Below, piece after piece: positions 38,202-49,698 of a DNA stretch of 64,000 bases. The DNA comes from Ottowia beijingensis (GTDB taxonomy: Bacteria; Pseudomonadota; Gammaproteobacteria; Burkholderiales; Burkholderiaceae_C): assembly GCF_013423955.1 (NCBI RefSeq), contig NZ_JACCKX010000003.1:45767-109766 (forward strand), written 5' to 3'. The position numbers and the translations under genes were made by a program. Under the pieces are notes generated by a model. That model searched no databases. It was given only the letters and a program-made list of their open reading frames with translations, and was not told the DNA's origin. The stretch's first letter is position 1; every line of letters begins with the position of its first letter.

Positions 38202-38266
38202 GTAGCGATCTCCTGTGGGTTTGACTGAATAATGAAACCTGAACATCGTACTTTGGAAATCCACCC

Positions 38267-39402
38267 ATGGCCCTCATCCAATACCTCACCCAGATCGAGT
38301 TCGACTACGGCGCCGTGCAGCAACTGCCGGCGCAGTGCCAGCGCGTGGGCATCACGCGGCCGCTGATCGTGACCGACGCGGGCGTGCGTGCCGCCGGCGT
38401 GCTGCAGCCGGTGATCGACGCCCTGCAGGGCCTGCCGCATGCCGTGTTCGACGGCACGCCGCCCAACCCCACCGAGGCCGCCGTGCGCGCCGCCACCGAG
38501 ATCTACCAGCGCGAGCGTTGCGACGGCCTGATCGCCGTGGGCGGCGGCAGCGCCATCGACTGCGCCAAGGGCGTGGCCATTGCCGCCACGCACCCCGGCC
38601 CGCTGAAGACCTACGCCACCATCGAAGGCGGCAGCCCCAAGATCACCGAGGCGGCCGCGCCGCTGATCGCCGTGCCCACCACCGCCGGCACCGGGAGCGA
38701 GGTGGCGCGCGGCGCCATCGTCATCGTCGACGATGGTCGCAAGCTGGGTTTTCACAGCTGGGCCTGATGCCCCGGGCCGCCATCTGCGACCCGGCGCTCA
38801 CCCTGGGCCTGCCGCCCATGCTGACCGCCGCCACCGGCATGGACGCCATCGCGCACTGCATGGAGGTGTTCATGGCCCCCGCCTTCAACCCGGTGGCCGA
38901 CGGCATTGCGCTGGAGGGCCTGCGCCGCGGCTGGGCCCACATCGAGCGCGCGACGAAGGACGGCAGCGACCGCGAAGCGCGCCTGAACATGATGGCCGCC
39001 AGCATGCACGGCGCGCTGGGCTTTCAGAAAGGCCTGGGCGCGGTGCATTCGCTGAGCCACAGCCTGGGCGGCGCCAACCCACGCCTGCACCACGGCACGC
39101 TGAATGCGGTGTTCCTGCCCGCCGTGATCCGCTTCAACGCTGGGGCCGAAAGCATCCAGAAGGAAGACCGCCTGGCGCGCATGGCCCAGGCCATGGGCCT
39201 GCCCGCCGGCAGCGACGTGGCCGACGCCGTGCACGACATGACCGCGCGCCTGGGCCTGTCCACCGGCCTGGCCGCCATGGGCGTGACCGAAGACCTGTGG
39301 GCTGGCGTGATCGAGCACGCCCAGCTTGACCACTGCCACAAGACCAACCCGCGCATCGCCAGCGCCGACGACTACCGGCAGATGCTGGCCGAGTCGATGT
39401 AA
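38267..39402 (+). CDS. Iron-containing alcohol dehydrogenase
   Basis: About 378 residues once a lost base near 38757 is restored. NAD(P)-dependent group III alcohol dehydrogenase. The Rossmann part has GGGSAIDCAKGVAI and PTTAGTGSEVARGAI. The metal ligands lie in TGMDAIAHCMEVF (Asp, His), GAVHSLSHSLGG (His) and LHHGTLNAVFLP (His). FTEDLWAGVIEHAQLDHCHK-like C-terminal segment is typical of the maleylacetate-reductase/4-hydroxybutyrate-dehydrogenase side of the family. It is divergent from the lipoprotein gene, with 65 bp between starts. Substrate unknown. Confidence 0.87.
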
Positions 39403-39532
39403 TTCCAATTCCAGATCAAAGCTGCCCTATCTCGTCATTCCGGCGCAAAGCCTGCCCCGTACCGCGCTACGGGGCCGGAATCCAGACAGCGTGTGCGGAG
39501 AAACATGGATCCCGGCCTACGCCGGGATGACG
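39401..39532 (-). repeat. 133 bp dispersed repeat (copy 2, inverted)
   Basis: Reverse complement of 32588-32720 with few mismatches, from AATTCCAATTCCAGATC to GGATGACG. It overlaps the last base of the alcohol dehydrogenase stop codon, so the repeat supplies that gene's end and maybe its terminator. Confidence 0.8.
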
Positions 39533-39567
39533 TTATAAGCCGCCGCGGCGCGGCGCCCGCGTGGCGC

Positions 39568-40015
39568 TCAGAGCGGCTGCACCTGCGCCGGATCGGGCCG
39601 CGCCGGCCAGGCCTCGAACTCGTCCGCCAGTTGCCGCGCCGCCTGCACGGCACTGCTCCAGGCCTGCACGCGCTCGGGGTGGTGTGGCGCGGTGGCGCCA
39701 CTTGAGCTCTCGCCCAGCCAGCTGGGCACCACCGCCTGCTGGAAGTGCGGGTACAGCACCAGCGCGCCGGTGGTGGCAAATTCAGCATCAAATCGGCCTT
39801 CAGCGCTTGCTGGGCGGGCGCTGACAGCTATCGAAGATGAAGCGACATAGGCCAGGTGCAGGTGGTAGTCGGTGATGCCGCCGTCCCAGTAGGCGCCGCG
39901 TGGCGCCCCGGAATGTCGTGCACCACCTTCAGCACGAAGGGGATCGAGCCGCTGGCCTGCAGCGCGTGTGGCGGTACGCGGCCGGGCCGGCGTACAGCCG
40001 CAGCGCCCGCAAGCG
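39568..40015 (-). pseudogene. Patatin-like phospholipase, C-terminal remnant
   Basis: Reading leftward, recognisable patatin C-terminal segments occur: ASGSIPFVLKVVHDIPG, AYWDGGITDYHLHLAYV, and LVLYPHFQQAVVPSWLGES. The N-terminal two thirds with GxSxG and the oxyanion loop are missing, since the DsrE gene starts at once upstream. A palindromic repeat (39787-39838) is inserted in frame between AYV and LVLYPHF, adding about 20 residues (SSSIAVSARPASAEGRFDAE). At least one frame break (near 39900) is present. Gene remnant, though deletion by misassembly is possible. Confidence 0.6.
39787..39838 (-). repeat. GATAGCTG-family repeat inserted in frame in patatin remnant
   Basis: ATCAAATCGGCCTTCAGCGC ... 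GGGCGCTGACAGCTATCGAA. Adds about 20 codons to the patatin-like reading frame. Confidence 0.75.
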
Positions 40016-40020
40016 CGGCG

Positions 40021-40386
40021 TCAGAAGGTGATGACCTTGTCGGCCGCCATGGTGGCGTCGGCCAGTTCGGCCAGCGTGCCGACGGTGACGCCGCCGATCA
40101 GCTGCAGCGAAAGCAGGCCGCGGTTGCCGGCGCAAGTCTTGCACACCTTCACCGGCACCTGCTGGGCCACCAGCTGCTCCACCATCTGCTGCAGGGTGTT
40201 GCCCGAGGCGTCCTGCTGGTTAGGCAGGCCGAGCACGGTGGCGTCGGACATCAGGAACACGTCGAGCTGCGGCTTCTCGCCCTCGCGCCCCATCAGCGCC
40301 AGGGCCAGGCGCAGGGCGGACAGGCAACGCTCGCTGCCATAGGGCGCGGCATGGATGATGAGCAGGATTTTTGCATGGTCTTTCAG
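40021..40386 (-). CDS. DsrE-family protein
   Basis: About 120 residues. Sulfur-relay (DsrE/TusD-like) fold: KILLIIHAAPYGSERCLSAL at the N-terminus, ALMGREGEKPQLDVFLMSDA, and a conserved CKTCAGNRGL with two cysteines. These small proteins transfer sulfane sulfur or act in redox sensing. The N-terminal strand is needed for the fold, but the only ATG in frame is at 40293, inside it; translation probably starts further up at a CTG near 40386, or a base is missing there. Neighbours give no pathway. Confidence 0.65.
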   Translation of the reverse strand: MKDHAKILLIIHAAPYGSERCLSALRLALALMGREGEKPQLDVFLMSDATVLGLPNQQDASGNTLQQMVEQLVAQQVPVKVCKTCAGNRGLLSLQLIGGVTVGTLAELADATMAADKVITF

Positions 40387-40411
40387 GGTGGGATATCAGG
40401 ACCGACTGATG

Positions 40412-41104
40412 TTAGCGCGCGCCGGTGTCGGCCCACACTGCTTGCCGCGCCATCACGGCCTCAAAATCGGGCCGCGCGAGCAAGGCGCCCAGCCACTGCG
40501 ACAGCGCGGGCGCCGTCTGCTGTGCAAAGCGTGCCGCGTCGTGGCGGGCGAACTGGCGCACGAAGGGCGCGATGGCGAAGTCGGCCAGCGCGGGGCGGGT
40601 ACCGAACAGGTAACGCGGTGCCGCACCACCCTCCAGCCGCACCGCCAGCAGCGACAGAAAGCCCTGGGCAACATCGAAATGCTGCGCCGCAAAGGCGCGC
40701 GCCAACGGATCGCTGTCACCCGCGTCAGGCGCCCCGCCCCACTCGGCGCGGTAGCGCGCGGGGTACTTGTAGCGGTCGAGGTGCGGCTTGAAGTCGCGCT
40801 CGCAGGCCTCGATCAGGGCCAGCATCTCGGCCAGCGTGCCCTGCGCGGGCGTCAGCCAGCCCTCGGGATCGTGCTGCGCCAGCGCCCAGCGCATCACGTC
40901 CAAGCTTTCGTCGATGACCTGGCCACCCGGCAGCACCAGCACGGGCACCGTGCCCTTGGGCGACGCGACCAGCATGGCGGCGGGCTTGGCGCGCAGCGTG
41001 ATCTCGCGCAGTTCCACGTCGAGCGCCGACACCTGCACCGCCCAGCGGGCGCGCATGGCGTAGGGGCAGCGGCGAAAGGTGTAGAGCACGGGGCGTGGCG
41101 TCAT
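40412..41104 (-). CDS. Glutathione S-transferase family protein
   Basis: 230 residues. The N-terminal thioredoxin fold has YTFRRCPYAMRARWAV with CPYA in the active-site position; SPKGTVPVLVLPGGQVIDES holds the cis-Pro and the glutathione-binding Glu-Ser. The C-terminal helical domain has FGTRPALADFAIAPFVRQF. Resembles the omega- or YibF-like branch, which catalyse deglutathionylation. Start at 41104. No operon partner evident. Confidence 0.85.
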   Translation of the reverse strand: MTPRPVLYTFRRCPYAMRARWAVQVSALDVELREITLRAKPAAMLVASPKGTVPVLVLPGGQVIDESLDVMRWALAQHDPEGWLTPAQGTLAEMLALIEACERDFKPHLDRYKYPARYRAEWGGAPDAGDSDPLARAFAAQHFDVAQGFLSLLAVRLEGGAAPRYLFGTRPALADFAIAPFVRQFARHDAARFAQQTAPALSQWLGALLARPDFEAVMARQAVWADTGAR

Positions 41105-41288
41105 GCGGGCATTCTGGCAAAGCGCGCGACACAGCTGGTCACAACACGCCCCCACCGGCGGGGCGGGAACTCTGGCCTTCGTGCGGCCTCGCACCTATAG
41201 TGGGGACGTGGCGCACCATGCCCCACCACGCGGGGCGGAACAGGTTCCGACTACCGCCCTTTCTGCCGATGTATGGAGAAGACAAACC

Positions 41289-41495
41289 ATGCACCAGCTC
41301 TTGACCCAATTCACCGTCCGCTGGTTGTCGCTGATGACCGGCGCGGCCCATGCCACCACGGCGCTTCGCGCGATGACGCGCCACGCACCCGAGAGCGACC
41401 CCGACGATGAAGTGCCGCGCGAACTGCCCACGGTGCCTTTGCCGACCGTGGCTGTGCCCTCGGTACCTTTGGCCACCTGGCCCAAGCCGGCCTGA
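41289..41495 (+). CDS. Small hypothetical protein
   Basis: 68 residues (MHQLLTQFTVRWLSLMTGAA...), with an amphipathic or weak membrane helix first and a Pro/Val-rich tail. A GGAGAAG ribosome site lies 7 bases before the ATG. I recognise no family. The AT-richer stretch ACCTATAGTGGGG at about 41192 may be a promoter. Real but unidentified. Confidence 0.45.
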   Translation: MHQLLTQFTVRWLSLMTGAAHATTALRAMTRHAPESDPDDEVPRELPTVPLPTVAVPSVPLATWPKPA

Positions 41496-41559
41496 TGACC
41501 ACCGCGCATTCGGCGCCCCACGGTGCCGGATGCTGGACCGAATCTGTTTTTCGCTCTCG

Positions 41560-41600
41560 TTTCAATAGCTGCTGGCGCTGACCAGACAAGCGATGCAGGC

Positions 41601-41609
<9 letters not shown>
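41560..41609 (+). repeat. GATAGCTG-family repeat overlapping the tex stop codon
   Basis: TTTCAATAGCTGCTGGCGCT ... GATGCAGGCCTATTTGCT. On the minus strand its end, AGCAAATAGGCC, supplies the last two sense codons and the TAG of tex. Confidence 0.78.
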
Positions 41610-44105
<2,496 letters not shown>

Positions 44106-44205
44106 GCGTGCGTGCCGCGCGGCGGCATGGCGCCGCCCGGCGAGTCGAAAAAGCGGGGAAGTTTGCCACAGCAGATGCCGCGCGCCGCAGGCGGCACGGG
44201 CAGGA

Positions 44206-45489
44206 TCAGGCCGGGGCGCGGCGCCGTTCCGCCGTCGGCTGGATCAGCGCCGCCATGGGCACCTGCAGGCGCACGCGCGTGCCCTCGCCCGGCGCGCTTT
44301 CCACGCTCAGCTGGCCGTGCATCTGGCTGGCGCGCAGCACCATGCCCGAAAGGCCTTTCCCGTGCGACGCACGGTGCGGTTCGCCCGACGACGCGGTGCG
44401 CGCATAGCGCTCGTACGCCATGCCCTTGCCGTTGTCGGCGATTTCCAGCAGCAGCGCGTCGGCGCTGTTCATGTGGCAGCAGCTCAGCACCACGGTGTCG
44501 GCGCCGGAATGCCGCACGGCGTTGGCCAGCGCCTCCTGCGCCACGCGCAGCACCTGGCGCGCGGCGGGCCCTTGCGCGCGCTCGAGCTGCTCCTCATCGA
44601 CCAGGCGCCATTGCAGATCCATGCCAGCCGCAGCCAGCAACGGCTGCATGCGATAGCGCAGGCTGGCCAGGTGACTGACGACCGAGCCCTCCTCGTTGAT
44701 GCCATCCACCAGGAGCTTCAGCTCCAGCAGGCATTGCTGCAGCGTGGCGGCGGTGGCGCGCTGCTCGGGCGAGCCGGCATCGAGCGCCGAGATGAGGGTG
44801 GTCAGCTGCGAGCCCACGCCATCGTGCAGGTCCTGGGCCAGCTGGCGTTGCACCTGGTGCGCAGACGAGCCGCCCTCGCCGATCGATCTGCGCGAGTTGC
44901 CGACGCGCTGCGTCAGCGCCAGCCACAGTACGAACAGCGCCACCGCAAAGAAGTAGTGCGAGACCGACACCAGTGCCGGCCCATCAGCGGCCTGCCGCAG
45001 GTCGGTCAGCACCACGCCCAGGCCCAGCACGGCCACCAGCAGCACCATCCAGCTCTCGGCATCGGTGCGGCGCCAGATGGCGTGCGCCAGGCGCAGCACC
45101 AGGGCGGTGATGCCCAGCGCATTGACCCAGAACCACGCCTGGCCCCATCCGGCCGGCAGCGCGGCCGCCTGCAGCGGCGCCAGAAACAGGCCGAGCGCGG
45201 CCTGACTGGCCATCAGCACCTTGTCGCCCCAGCCCAGGCCCCGCACCCAGGCCATCAGGAAGGCCGACACGGCCAGGATCGTGAGTTGATAGCTGCCCCG
45301 TGTGGCGGCCCGCACCACTTCATCCGGGGCACCCAGACGCCCCAGTTCGCCGGCCGCCAGCAGGGCGGACCAGGCCAGCAGCGCCAGGCCATAGCGCAGA
45401 TCGCGCGTATCGCCACGCTGGCGCCAGCCCAGCAGGGCGTAGCCCGCCAGGCCGAGGCTCAGCAACAGCACCGGCCACATGATGGACAT
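44206..45489 (-). CDS. Membrane sensor histidine kinase (NarX/LiaS type)
   Basis: 427 residues. About six N-terminal membrane helices (from [20 protein letters not shown] through [17 protein letters not shown]) form an integral-membrane sensor with no large periplasmic domain. The HisKA_3 dimerisation helix carries the phospho-acceptor His in [20 protein letters not shown]. The HATPase domain has [13 protein letters not shown] (N box), IADNGKGM (G1) and [12 protein letters not shown] (G2). It lies 74 bases downstream of the response regulator on the same strand, so they form one operon facing the secretion cluster. The signal is unknown. Confidence 0.9.
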   Translation of the reverse strand: MSIMWPVLLLSLGLAGYALLGWRQRGDTRDLRYGLALLAWSALLAAGELGRLGAPDEVVRAATRGSYQLTILAVSAFLMAWVRGLGWGDKVLMASQAALGLFLAPLQAAALPAGWGQAWFWVNALGITALVLRLAHAIWRRTDAESWMVLLVAVLGLGVVLTDLRQAADGPALVSVSHYFFAVALFVLWLALTQRVGNSRRSIGEGGSSAHQVQRQLAQDLHDGVGSQLTTLISALDAGSPEQRATAATLQQCLLELKLLVDGINEEGSVVSHLASLRYRMQPLLAAAGMDLQWRLVDEEQLERAQGPAARQVLRVAQEALANAVRHSGADTVVLSCCHMNSADALLLEIADNGKGMAYERYARTASSGEPHRASHGKGLSGMVLRASQMHGQLSVESAPGEGTRVRLQVPMAALIQPTAERRRAPA

Positions 45490-45563
45490 GGCTATCCGGC
45501 CCTCCTGCCGGTCATGGCCGGCACTGCCGCGACGTCAAACGGCCTGCGCGTCGACAGCGCTCA

Positions 45564-46357
45564 CTACAGCAGGCCACGCATCGACGCCAGGTTCACGGCC
45601 TGCGCTCGCGTTCGAACCTGCAGCTTGCGGTACATGTTCTTGATGTGCGTGTTCACCGTCTGGTCGCTGATGCCCAGGCGCTTGCCGATCTCGCAACTGG
45701 TGTGGCCCGTGGCCACCAGCCGCAGGATCTCGCGCTCGCGATCCGACAGCTTCTCGCCCGAGGCCGCGCCGCGGCTGGCATGCGCGGGCACGCCGGCAGC
45801 CCGTGGGCTGCCATCCAGCCGCTTCATCAGCCGGCGCGCCAGGTTGGGTGTGATCGACGCCCCGCCGTTGACCACCTGCAGCACCGCTTGCGGGAAGCTG
45901 CCGAACCAGGAGTTCTTGATCAGATAACCCGTGGCGCCCAATTCGAACGCGTGAATGGCGTGCTCTTCGTCTTCCATGGCCGACACCACCACCGCCTCGG
46001 CCACCGGCCGCATGCTTTTCATGTATTCGATCAGCTGGAACCCGGTGCCGTCGCCCAGGTTCAGGTCGACCAGCATGACATCGAACTCGTGCAGCGCAAT
46101 CAGGCGCTTGCCCTCGCGCAGCGACGCCCCTTGGCCCACCAGGTGGATGCGGGGGTCGGTCAGCAACTCCTGCGACACCACGCGGCGCATGTGGGGTCGT
46201 CGTCCACCAGCAGCACCTGCACCGGCTGATCGGGCTGGCCGATGAGGAAGTCGGGCCAGCTCGATCCGAAAGTCATCGGTGCTGCAGGCTTGTCAACTGC
46301 CTTGCCCCCACGGCCCGGTGACGCCGGGTCCCTCCAGTCCATGTTGGTTGTGCTCAT
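45564..46357 (-). CDS. NarL/LuxR-type response regulator
   Basis: About 264 residues with one lost base near 46195. A 50-residue N-terminal extension (MSTTNMDWRDPASPGRGG...) precedes the receiver domain: VQVLLVDDDP (acidic pocket), phospho-acceptor Asp in DVMLVDLNLGDGTGF, and a Lys in GYLIKNSW. The GerE/LuxR DNA-binding domain has KLSDREREILRLVATGHTSC and ISDQTVNTHIKNMYRKLQV. Partner of the kinase at 44206-45489. It is divergent from the repeat-protein operon, whose 500 bp upstream region carries repeated CACAA/TTGTG sites. Control of that operon is inferred from position. Confidence 0.9.
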
Positions 46358-46854
46358 GTCGATCCCCCGGCGCCTGCGTTTCGAAACATCTGTAACCCCT
46401 CCAAGCCTGCGACGCCTGCGACTCGGGAGCTGAACGCGGAGTTTGTAAACATCTCCTGCGCACAAGTTGTGAACTTTGCACAAAAACTTAGGCTTTGTCA
46501 CAACATCGAAGAGGGATATCCTGCGCTTCTTTTCCAATATTTGCAATAAACACTTTTTGTTACTACCCCATCGAAATCCGTTGAATGCTATCCAAGCAGG
46601 AGCTGCGCGCTGTTGTAGTGAGCCATGATCCGCGAGGTTGGAGCCCCCAAACACATGCCACATGTCCACCATACGACGTATCCATTTGTAGCGATTGGTG
46701 TCGGGCTGAATGCGCAGGACACTGCACCCCGACGACACCGCATGACGAGCACCGAAAAACAGGAGGCCGGATGCGGCGGAGTCACCCCCGGAACTGCTGG
46801 AATTCGCCCGCCGCTCCGGATCCGTGTCTCACCACACCTTTGGAGGATCTCATC
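46358..46854. promoter_or_regulatory. Regulatory region between two-component system and secretion operon
   Basis: 497 bp with no supportable gene. The part near the regulator (46441-46560) is clearly AT-richer than its surroundings. It holds a cluster of half-sites: GTTTGTAAAC at 46441-46450, the palindrome CACAAGTTGTG at 46461-46471, CACAA at 46479-46483, and TTGTCACAA at 46495-46503. Repeated CACAA/TTGTG spacing suggests binding of a dimeric regulator, plausibly the adjacent NarL-type protein. Downstream, TTCCAATATTTGCAATAAAC (46533-46552) could hold a promoter. The remaining 300 bases would make a long leader. Confidence 0.55.
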
Positions 46855-47367
46855 ATGAACGCGAAACTGCTTTTCCTGACCGCTGCGTTTGTCGCCACGT
46901 CTGCGATGGCCCAAGACGCAAGTTTTAAGCCGAAGGATCCACCGGCTCCGTCTCCTTCGCCGACGCCTGAGGCCTGCGACCTGTGCGCCCACGACATCGT
47001 CCTGAAGGGCCCGACCATCCAGGTGACCGCGCTGAAAAACACCGCTTCCATCGCCTGGGCCAGTGGCGCCGACTCCAAGGCCGTCAACAACATGTCCAGC
47101 AACACCAGCGGCGTGCTGATCGACCAGGGCGTCGAGTCGACCCAAATCACTGCGCTCAAGAACAGTGGCGTGCTGGCTTACGCAAGTGCCAGCGACTCGT
47201 ATGCGAACAACAACCTGGCCAGCAACGTGGGCTCGGTCGGCGTCGGCGCCGACCAACTGCAGATCGTCCTCGGCAAGGGCGCCTTCCTGGCTGCCAAGGC
47301 CACTGGCACCGGATCCAGGGCGGTGCAGAACTTCTCCAGCAACAACGCCTGCCTGACCTGCGAATGA
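46855..47367 (+). CDS. Secreted repeat protein framed by CxxC motifs (putative amyloid-like subunit)
   Basis: 170 residues. Signal peptide MNAKLLFLTAAFVATSAMA|Q, a Pro-rich linker (PKDPPAPSPSPTP), then CDLC, three degenerate repeats of about 38-41 residues, and CLTC at the very end. Repeat pattern: Q(I/V)xxLK(N/G)xxxxAxAxxxDSxAxNNxxSN, seen as QVTALKNTASIAWASGADSK, QITALKNSGVLAYASASDSY and QIVLGKGAFLAAKATGTGSR. Small residues, Asn/Gln ladders and alternating hydrophobics are typical of beta-solenoid or curlin-like folds, though the repeat is not the CsgA consensus. GGAGGA lies 8 bases before the ATG. Followed by a terminator and the CsgG-like operon. Most likely an exported fibre subunit; not proven. 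Confidence 0.6.
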   Translation: MNAKLLFLTAAFVATSAMAQDASFKPKDPPAPSPSPTPEACDLCAHDIVLKGPTIQVTALKNTASIAWASGADSKAVNNMSSNTSGVLIDQGVESTQITALKNSGVLAYASASDSYANNNLASNVGSVGVGADQLQIVLGKGAFLAAKATGTGSRAVQNFSSNNACLTCE

Positions 47368-47390
47368 GCGATCAAAGGGCCTGAAGCGCA

Positions 47391-47431
47391 CGGCGGAACC
47401 GGTGGCCCCCGTCCCGGTTCCGCCGTTTTTA
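47391..47431 (+). terminator. Intra-operon rho-independent terminator
   Basis: A 12-base-pair perfect stem, CGGCGGAACCGG (47391-47402) with CCGGTTCCGCCG (47414-47425), an 11-base loop and then TTTTT. It lies 24 bases after the repeat-protein stop and 23 bases before the next start. Partial read-through would give much more of the first gene product than of the secretion genes. Confidence 0.88.
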
Positions 47432-47453
47432 TTCTTGTCGAAAGGGGATTGCC

Positions 47454-47891
47454 ATGAAGCTCAAGCTCCTGTCCATCGCCCCTGGCCTGGTTCTGCTTTG
47501 CGCTGCGCAGAGCGGCTGGGCGCAGTTCGCCCCCGGCTCGGACCCGATCATGCTGAACGGTCAGGTCAGCTACCTGGCCCTGCCCGCTCCGCCGTTTCAG
47601 CCCTCGGGGCAAATCGAAAACGAAACGGATATTCCGTCCTGGCTGCAGGCCAAGGTATCGCGCTATGAAGCCAAGGCTTTTTCCGCGCTCGAAGGCGGCA
47701 GCGGAACTGTCCAAACCGAGCGCGATGTCGTCAGCCGGCAGACCGGCAACGCCCTGCAGCGCACCTGCACCACGGAAGTGGCGAGCAACACCATCGCCCC
47801 TACCGCAGCCGGCCCTTCAGGCCGCTACGGCATGAGTGGTGGAGACCAGATCGCGGTGCTGCGCGGCGACGTGGTCACCATCTGCAAATAA
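47454..47891 (+). CDS. Small exported protein of the CsgG-like cluster
   Basis: 145 residues. Signal peptide (LLSIAPGLVLLCAAQSGWA|QFA), then a 120-residue mature part with no family I know. Two Cys are near the C-terminus (LQRTCTTEVA and VVTICK-end), which may form a disulfide. The end SGGDQIAVLRGDVVTICK looks like closing beta-strands. GAAAGGGGA precedes the ATG. By position between the putative subunit and the CsgG-like pore it may be a minor subunit, nucleator or chaperone (compare CsgB, CsgE, CsgF, HfaA), but no sequence similarity is claimed. Confidence 0.6.
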   Translation: MKLKLLSIAPGLVLLCAAQSGWAQFAPGSDPIMLNGQVSYLALPAPPFQPSGQIENETDIPSWLQAKVSRYEAKAFSALEGGSGTVQTERDVVSRQTGNALQRTCTTEVASNTIAPTAAGPSGRYGMSGGDQIAVLRGDVVTICK

Positions 47892-47956
47892 GAAGCTGCG
47901 CGGCACGCCGCCAGCACCAGCAACTGAGAGGCTCGCCAGAGCGGAGGGAGGACATC

Positions 47957-49619
47957 ATGGGACACGGCAACTTCTCGGGCGCTGCCGAACGCGGAGGAAA
48001 GCGCGGACATTGCTGTTCTGCGCTCTGGCCGCGGTCGCCGTCCTCTCGGGCTGCGCCACCCCGCTGTCGCCCAAGGAGGATGCCCTCTTCCAGTCCTACG
48101 CCAGTGCCACCGACCGGCCCGCCACGCGGCCGGTCCGCTCGATGTCCAGCTTCAGCGACTCGCTGGTCTGCATGGACCGGATGATGCGCGACGCCGAGGT
48201 GCCGACCACGCTGATCACCAGCAAGTACATCCCCGATTTCTCGGGGCGCGTGCCGGTGGCGGCCAAGGAAATGGTGATCACCGCGCTGTCGCAGATGTCG
48301 CGCCAGTCGAATGCGTTCCGCTACGTCGATTTCGAGGTCGACATCGCGCGCCAGGACACGGTGCAGAACCTGACCACCATCCTGCTCAACAACAACCAGA
48401 TGGAGTTGCAGCGTCCGGCGCTGTATGTGTCCGGTGCCATTTCCTTCGTCGATCAGAACGTGCTGAGCAACCGGCACAGTGCAGGGCTTTCGGGCGCGCG
48501 CATCGAAGCCGGCTACGACCGCAGCCGCGCCGCCACCATCATCGGGCTGGAGATGCACCTGGGCGACTTTCGCACGCGCACGCTGATCCCAGGGCTGGAC
48601 TCGGCCAACGAGGTCATCATGGGCACCTCGGGCCAGGGGCTGGATCTGGCCGGCCGCATTGGTACCTACGGTGTGCAGTTCAACGTCGGCCGCGACCTCG
48701 TGCAGGGCTCGGGCGCGGCGATGCGCACCCTGGTGGAGCTGGCCGCGATCGAGCTGGCGGGCAAGTGGACCCACCTGCCCTATTGGCGCTGCCTGACGCT
48801 GGACAACACCCACCCCGAATTCCAGCGCCAGCTGCGCGTGTGGTACGACGAGGGCGACCGCACCACGCGCTCGCGCATGGTGCAGCGCTATCTGGCGAGC
48901 CGAGGCTACCTCGCAGCGTCCGAAACGGCACTGCCACCGGGCCACGCCCTGCTGCGCGAAGCGGTCGGCCGCTTCCAGGCCGATGTGGGTGCGGTGGTCA
49001 CGGGCGAGATCGACTTCCCGTCTATGAGCGCGCTTTGCGCGATTTCGTGGCCGTGGGCGAAGACGGGCAGCTGGCGCGCGTCGGATGGGCCGAGTTGAGT
49101 GCTGGCCAGACGAAGATCGAACCCTTCACGATCGATCTGCAGATCGAGAACACCAGCCGGGACCGCACGGCTTTCGAGGCGGGGACGCACATCTTTGCGT
49201 CGGCGACGATTTCGCGTGCCGCACACCTGTTCTGCTACATCAACGACGCCAATGGCAACATCGTCAAGATCCAGCCCAACATGCTGAGTCCCGAATCGCT
49301 GGTGTCGGCCAATCAGGCCATCCGGCTGCCCGACTGGATGGTGCCTTATCCGGCGTTCGTGTTGACCGCAGGCGCCAAGGGCTCGGAAGCGCTGATGTGC
49401 GTGGCCACCAACGAAGACCCGATGCTGAAGATGCCGCCTGAGCTGAACGTGCCCGCGCTGACCCGCATGCAGGGCGTCGCGTCGCTGCAAGCCTTGCGTG
49501 AGCAATTCGAGGCCGCGGTGGGTGCCGGCAACATGGCCGCGCAGACCCTGGAATGGCGCATCCTGCCGGCGCGCCCCGCTGCCGCAGCCGCAGCGGGCAA
49601 GAACGGCGCCGCCCAGTAA
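47957..49619 (+). CDS. CsgG-like outer-membrane lipoprotein with peptidoglycan-binding and DUF4384 domains
   Basis: About 554 residues with two lost bases (near 47998 and 49022). Starts MGHGNFSGAAERG, lipobox LLFCALAAVAVLSGC|ATP. Residues about 35-290 resemble CsgG/HfaB secretion channels: YIPDFSGRVPVAAKEMVITA, ALYVSGAISFVDQNVLSNR, GLEMHLGDFRTRTLIPGLDS and LVELAAIELAGKWTHLPYW. About 310-370 look like a peptidoglycan-binding helical domain (RMVQRYLASRGYLAAS, REAVGRFQADVGA, GEIDFPVYERALRDF). About 400-520 are DUF4384 (AAHLFCYINDANGNIVKIQP, LPDWMVPYPAFVL). Classical CsgG has only the first part. A pore anchored to the cell wall is the natural reading. Start chosen for GGAGGGAGG upstream. Confidence 0.75.
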
Positions 49620-49698
49620 GGCGACGCACGGGCCATGAGCACCGCAGCGTCAACATGCGGGCCCGCCGGATGCGCCACCGCGCGGCGCGGACTGGCGC

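Noticed and set aside
46588..46738. Minus-strand frame upstream of the repeat-protein operon (DTNRYKWIRRMVDMWHVFGG...)
   Set aside because: No family recognised, no ribosome site, and it overlaps the presumed leader; retained only as part of the regulatory region.
49635..49698. Upstream ATG starts for the Sel1/TPR-like gene
   Set aside because: They lie in other frames; using them needs an extra indel I cannot prove, so the start was left at 49699 with a caveat.
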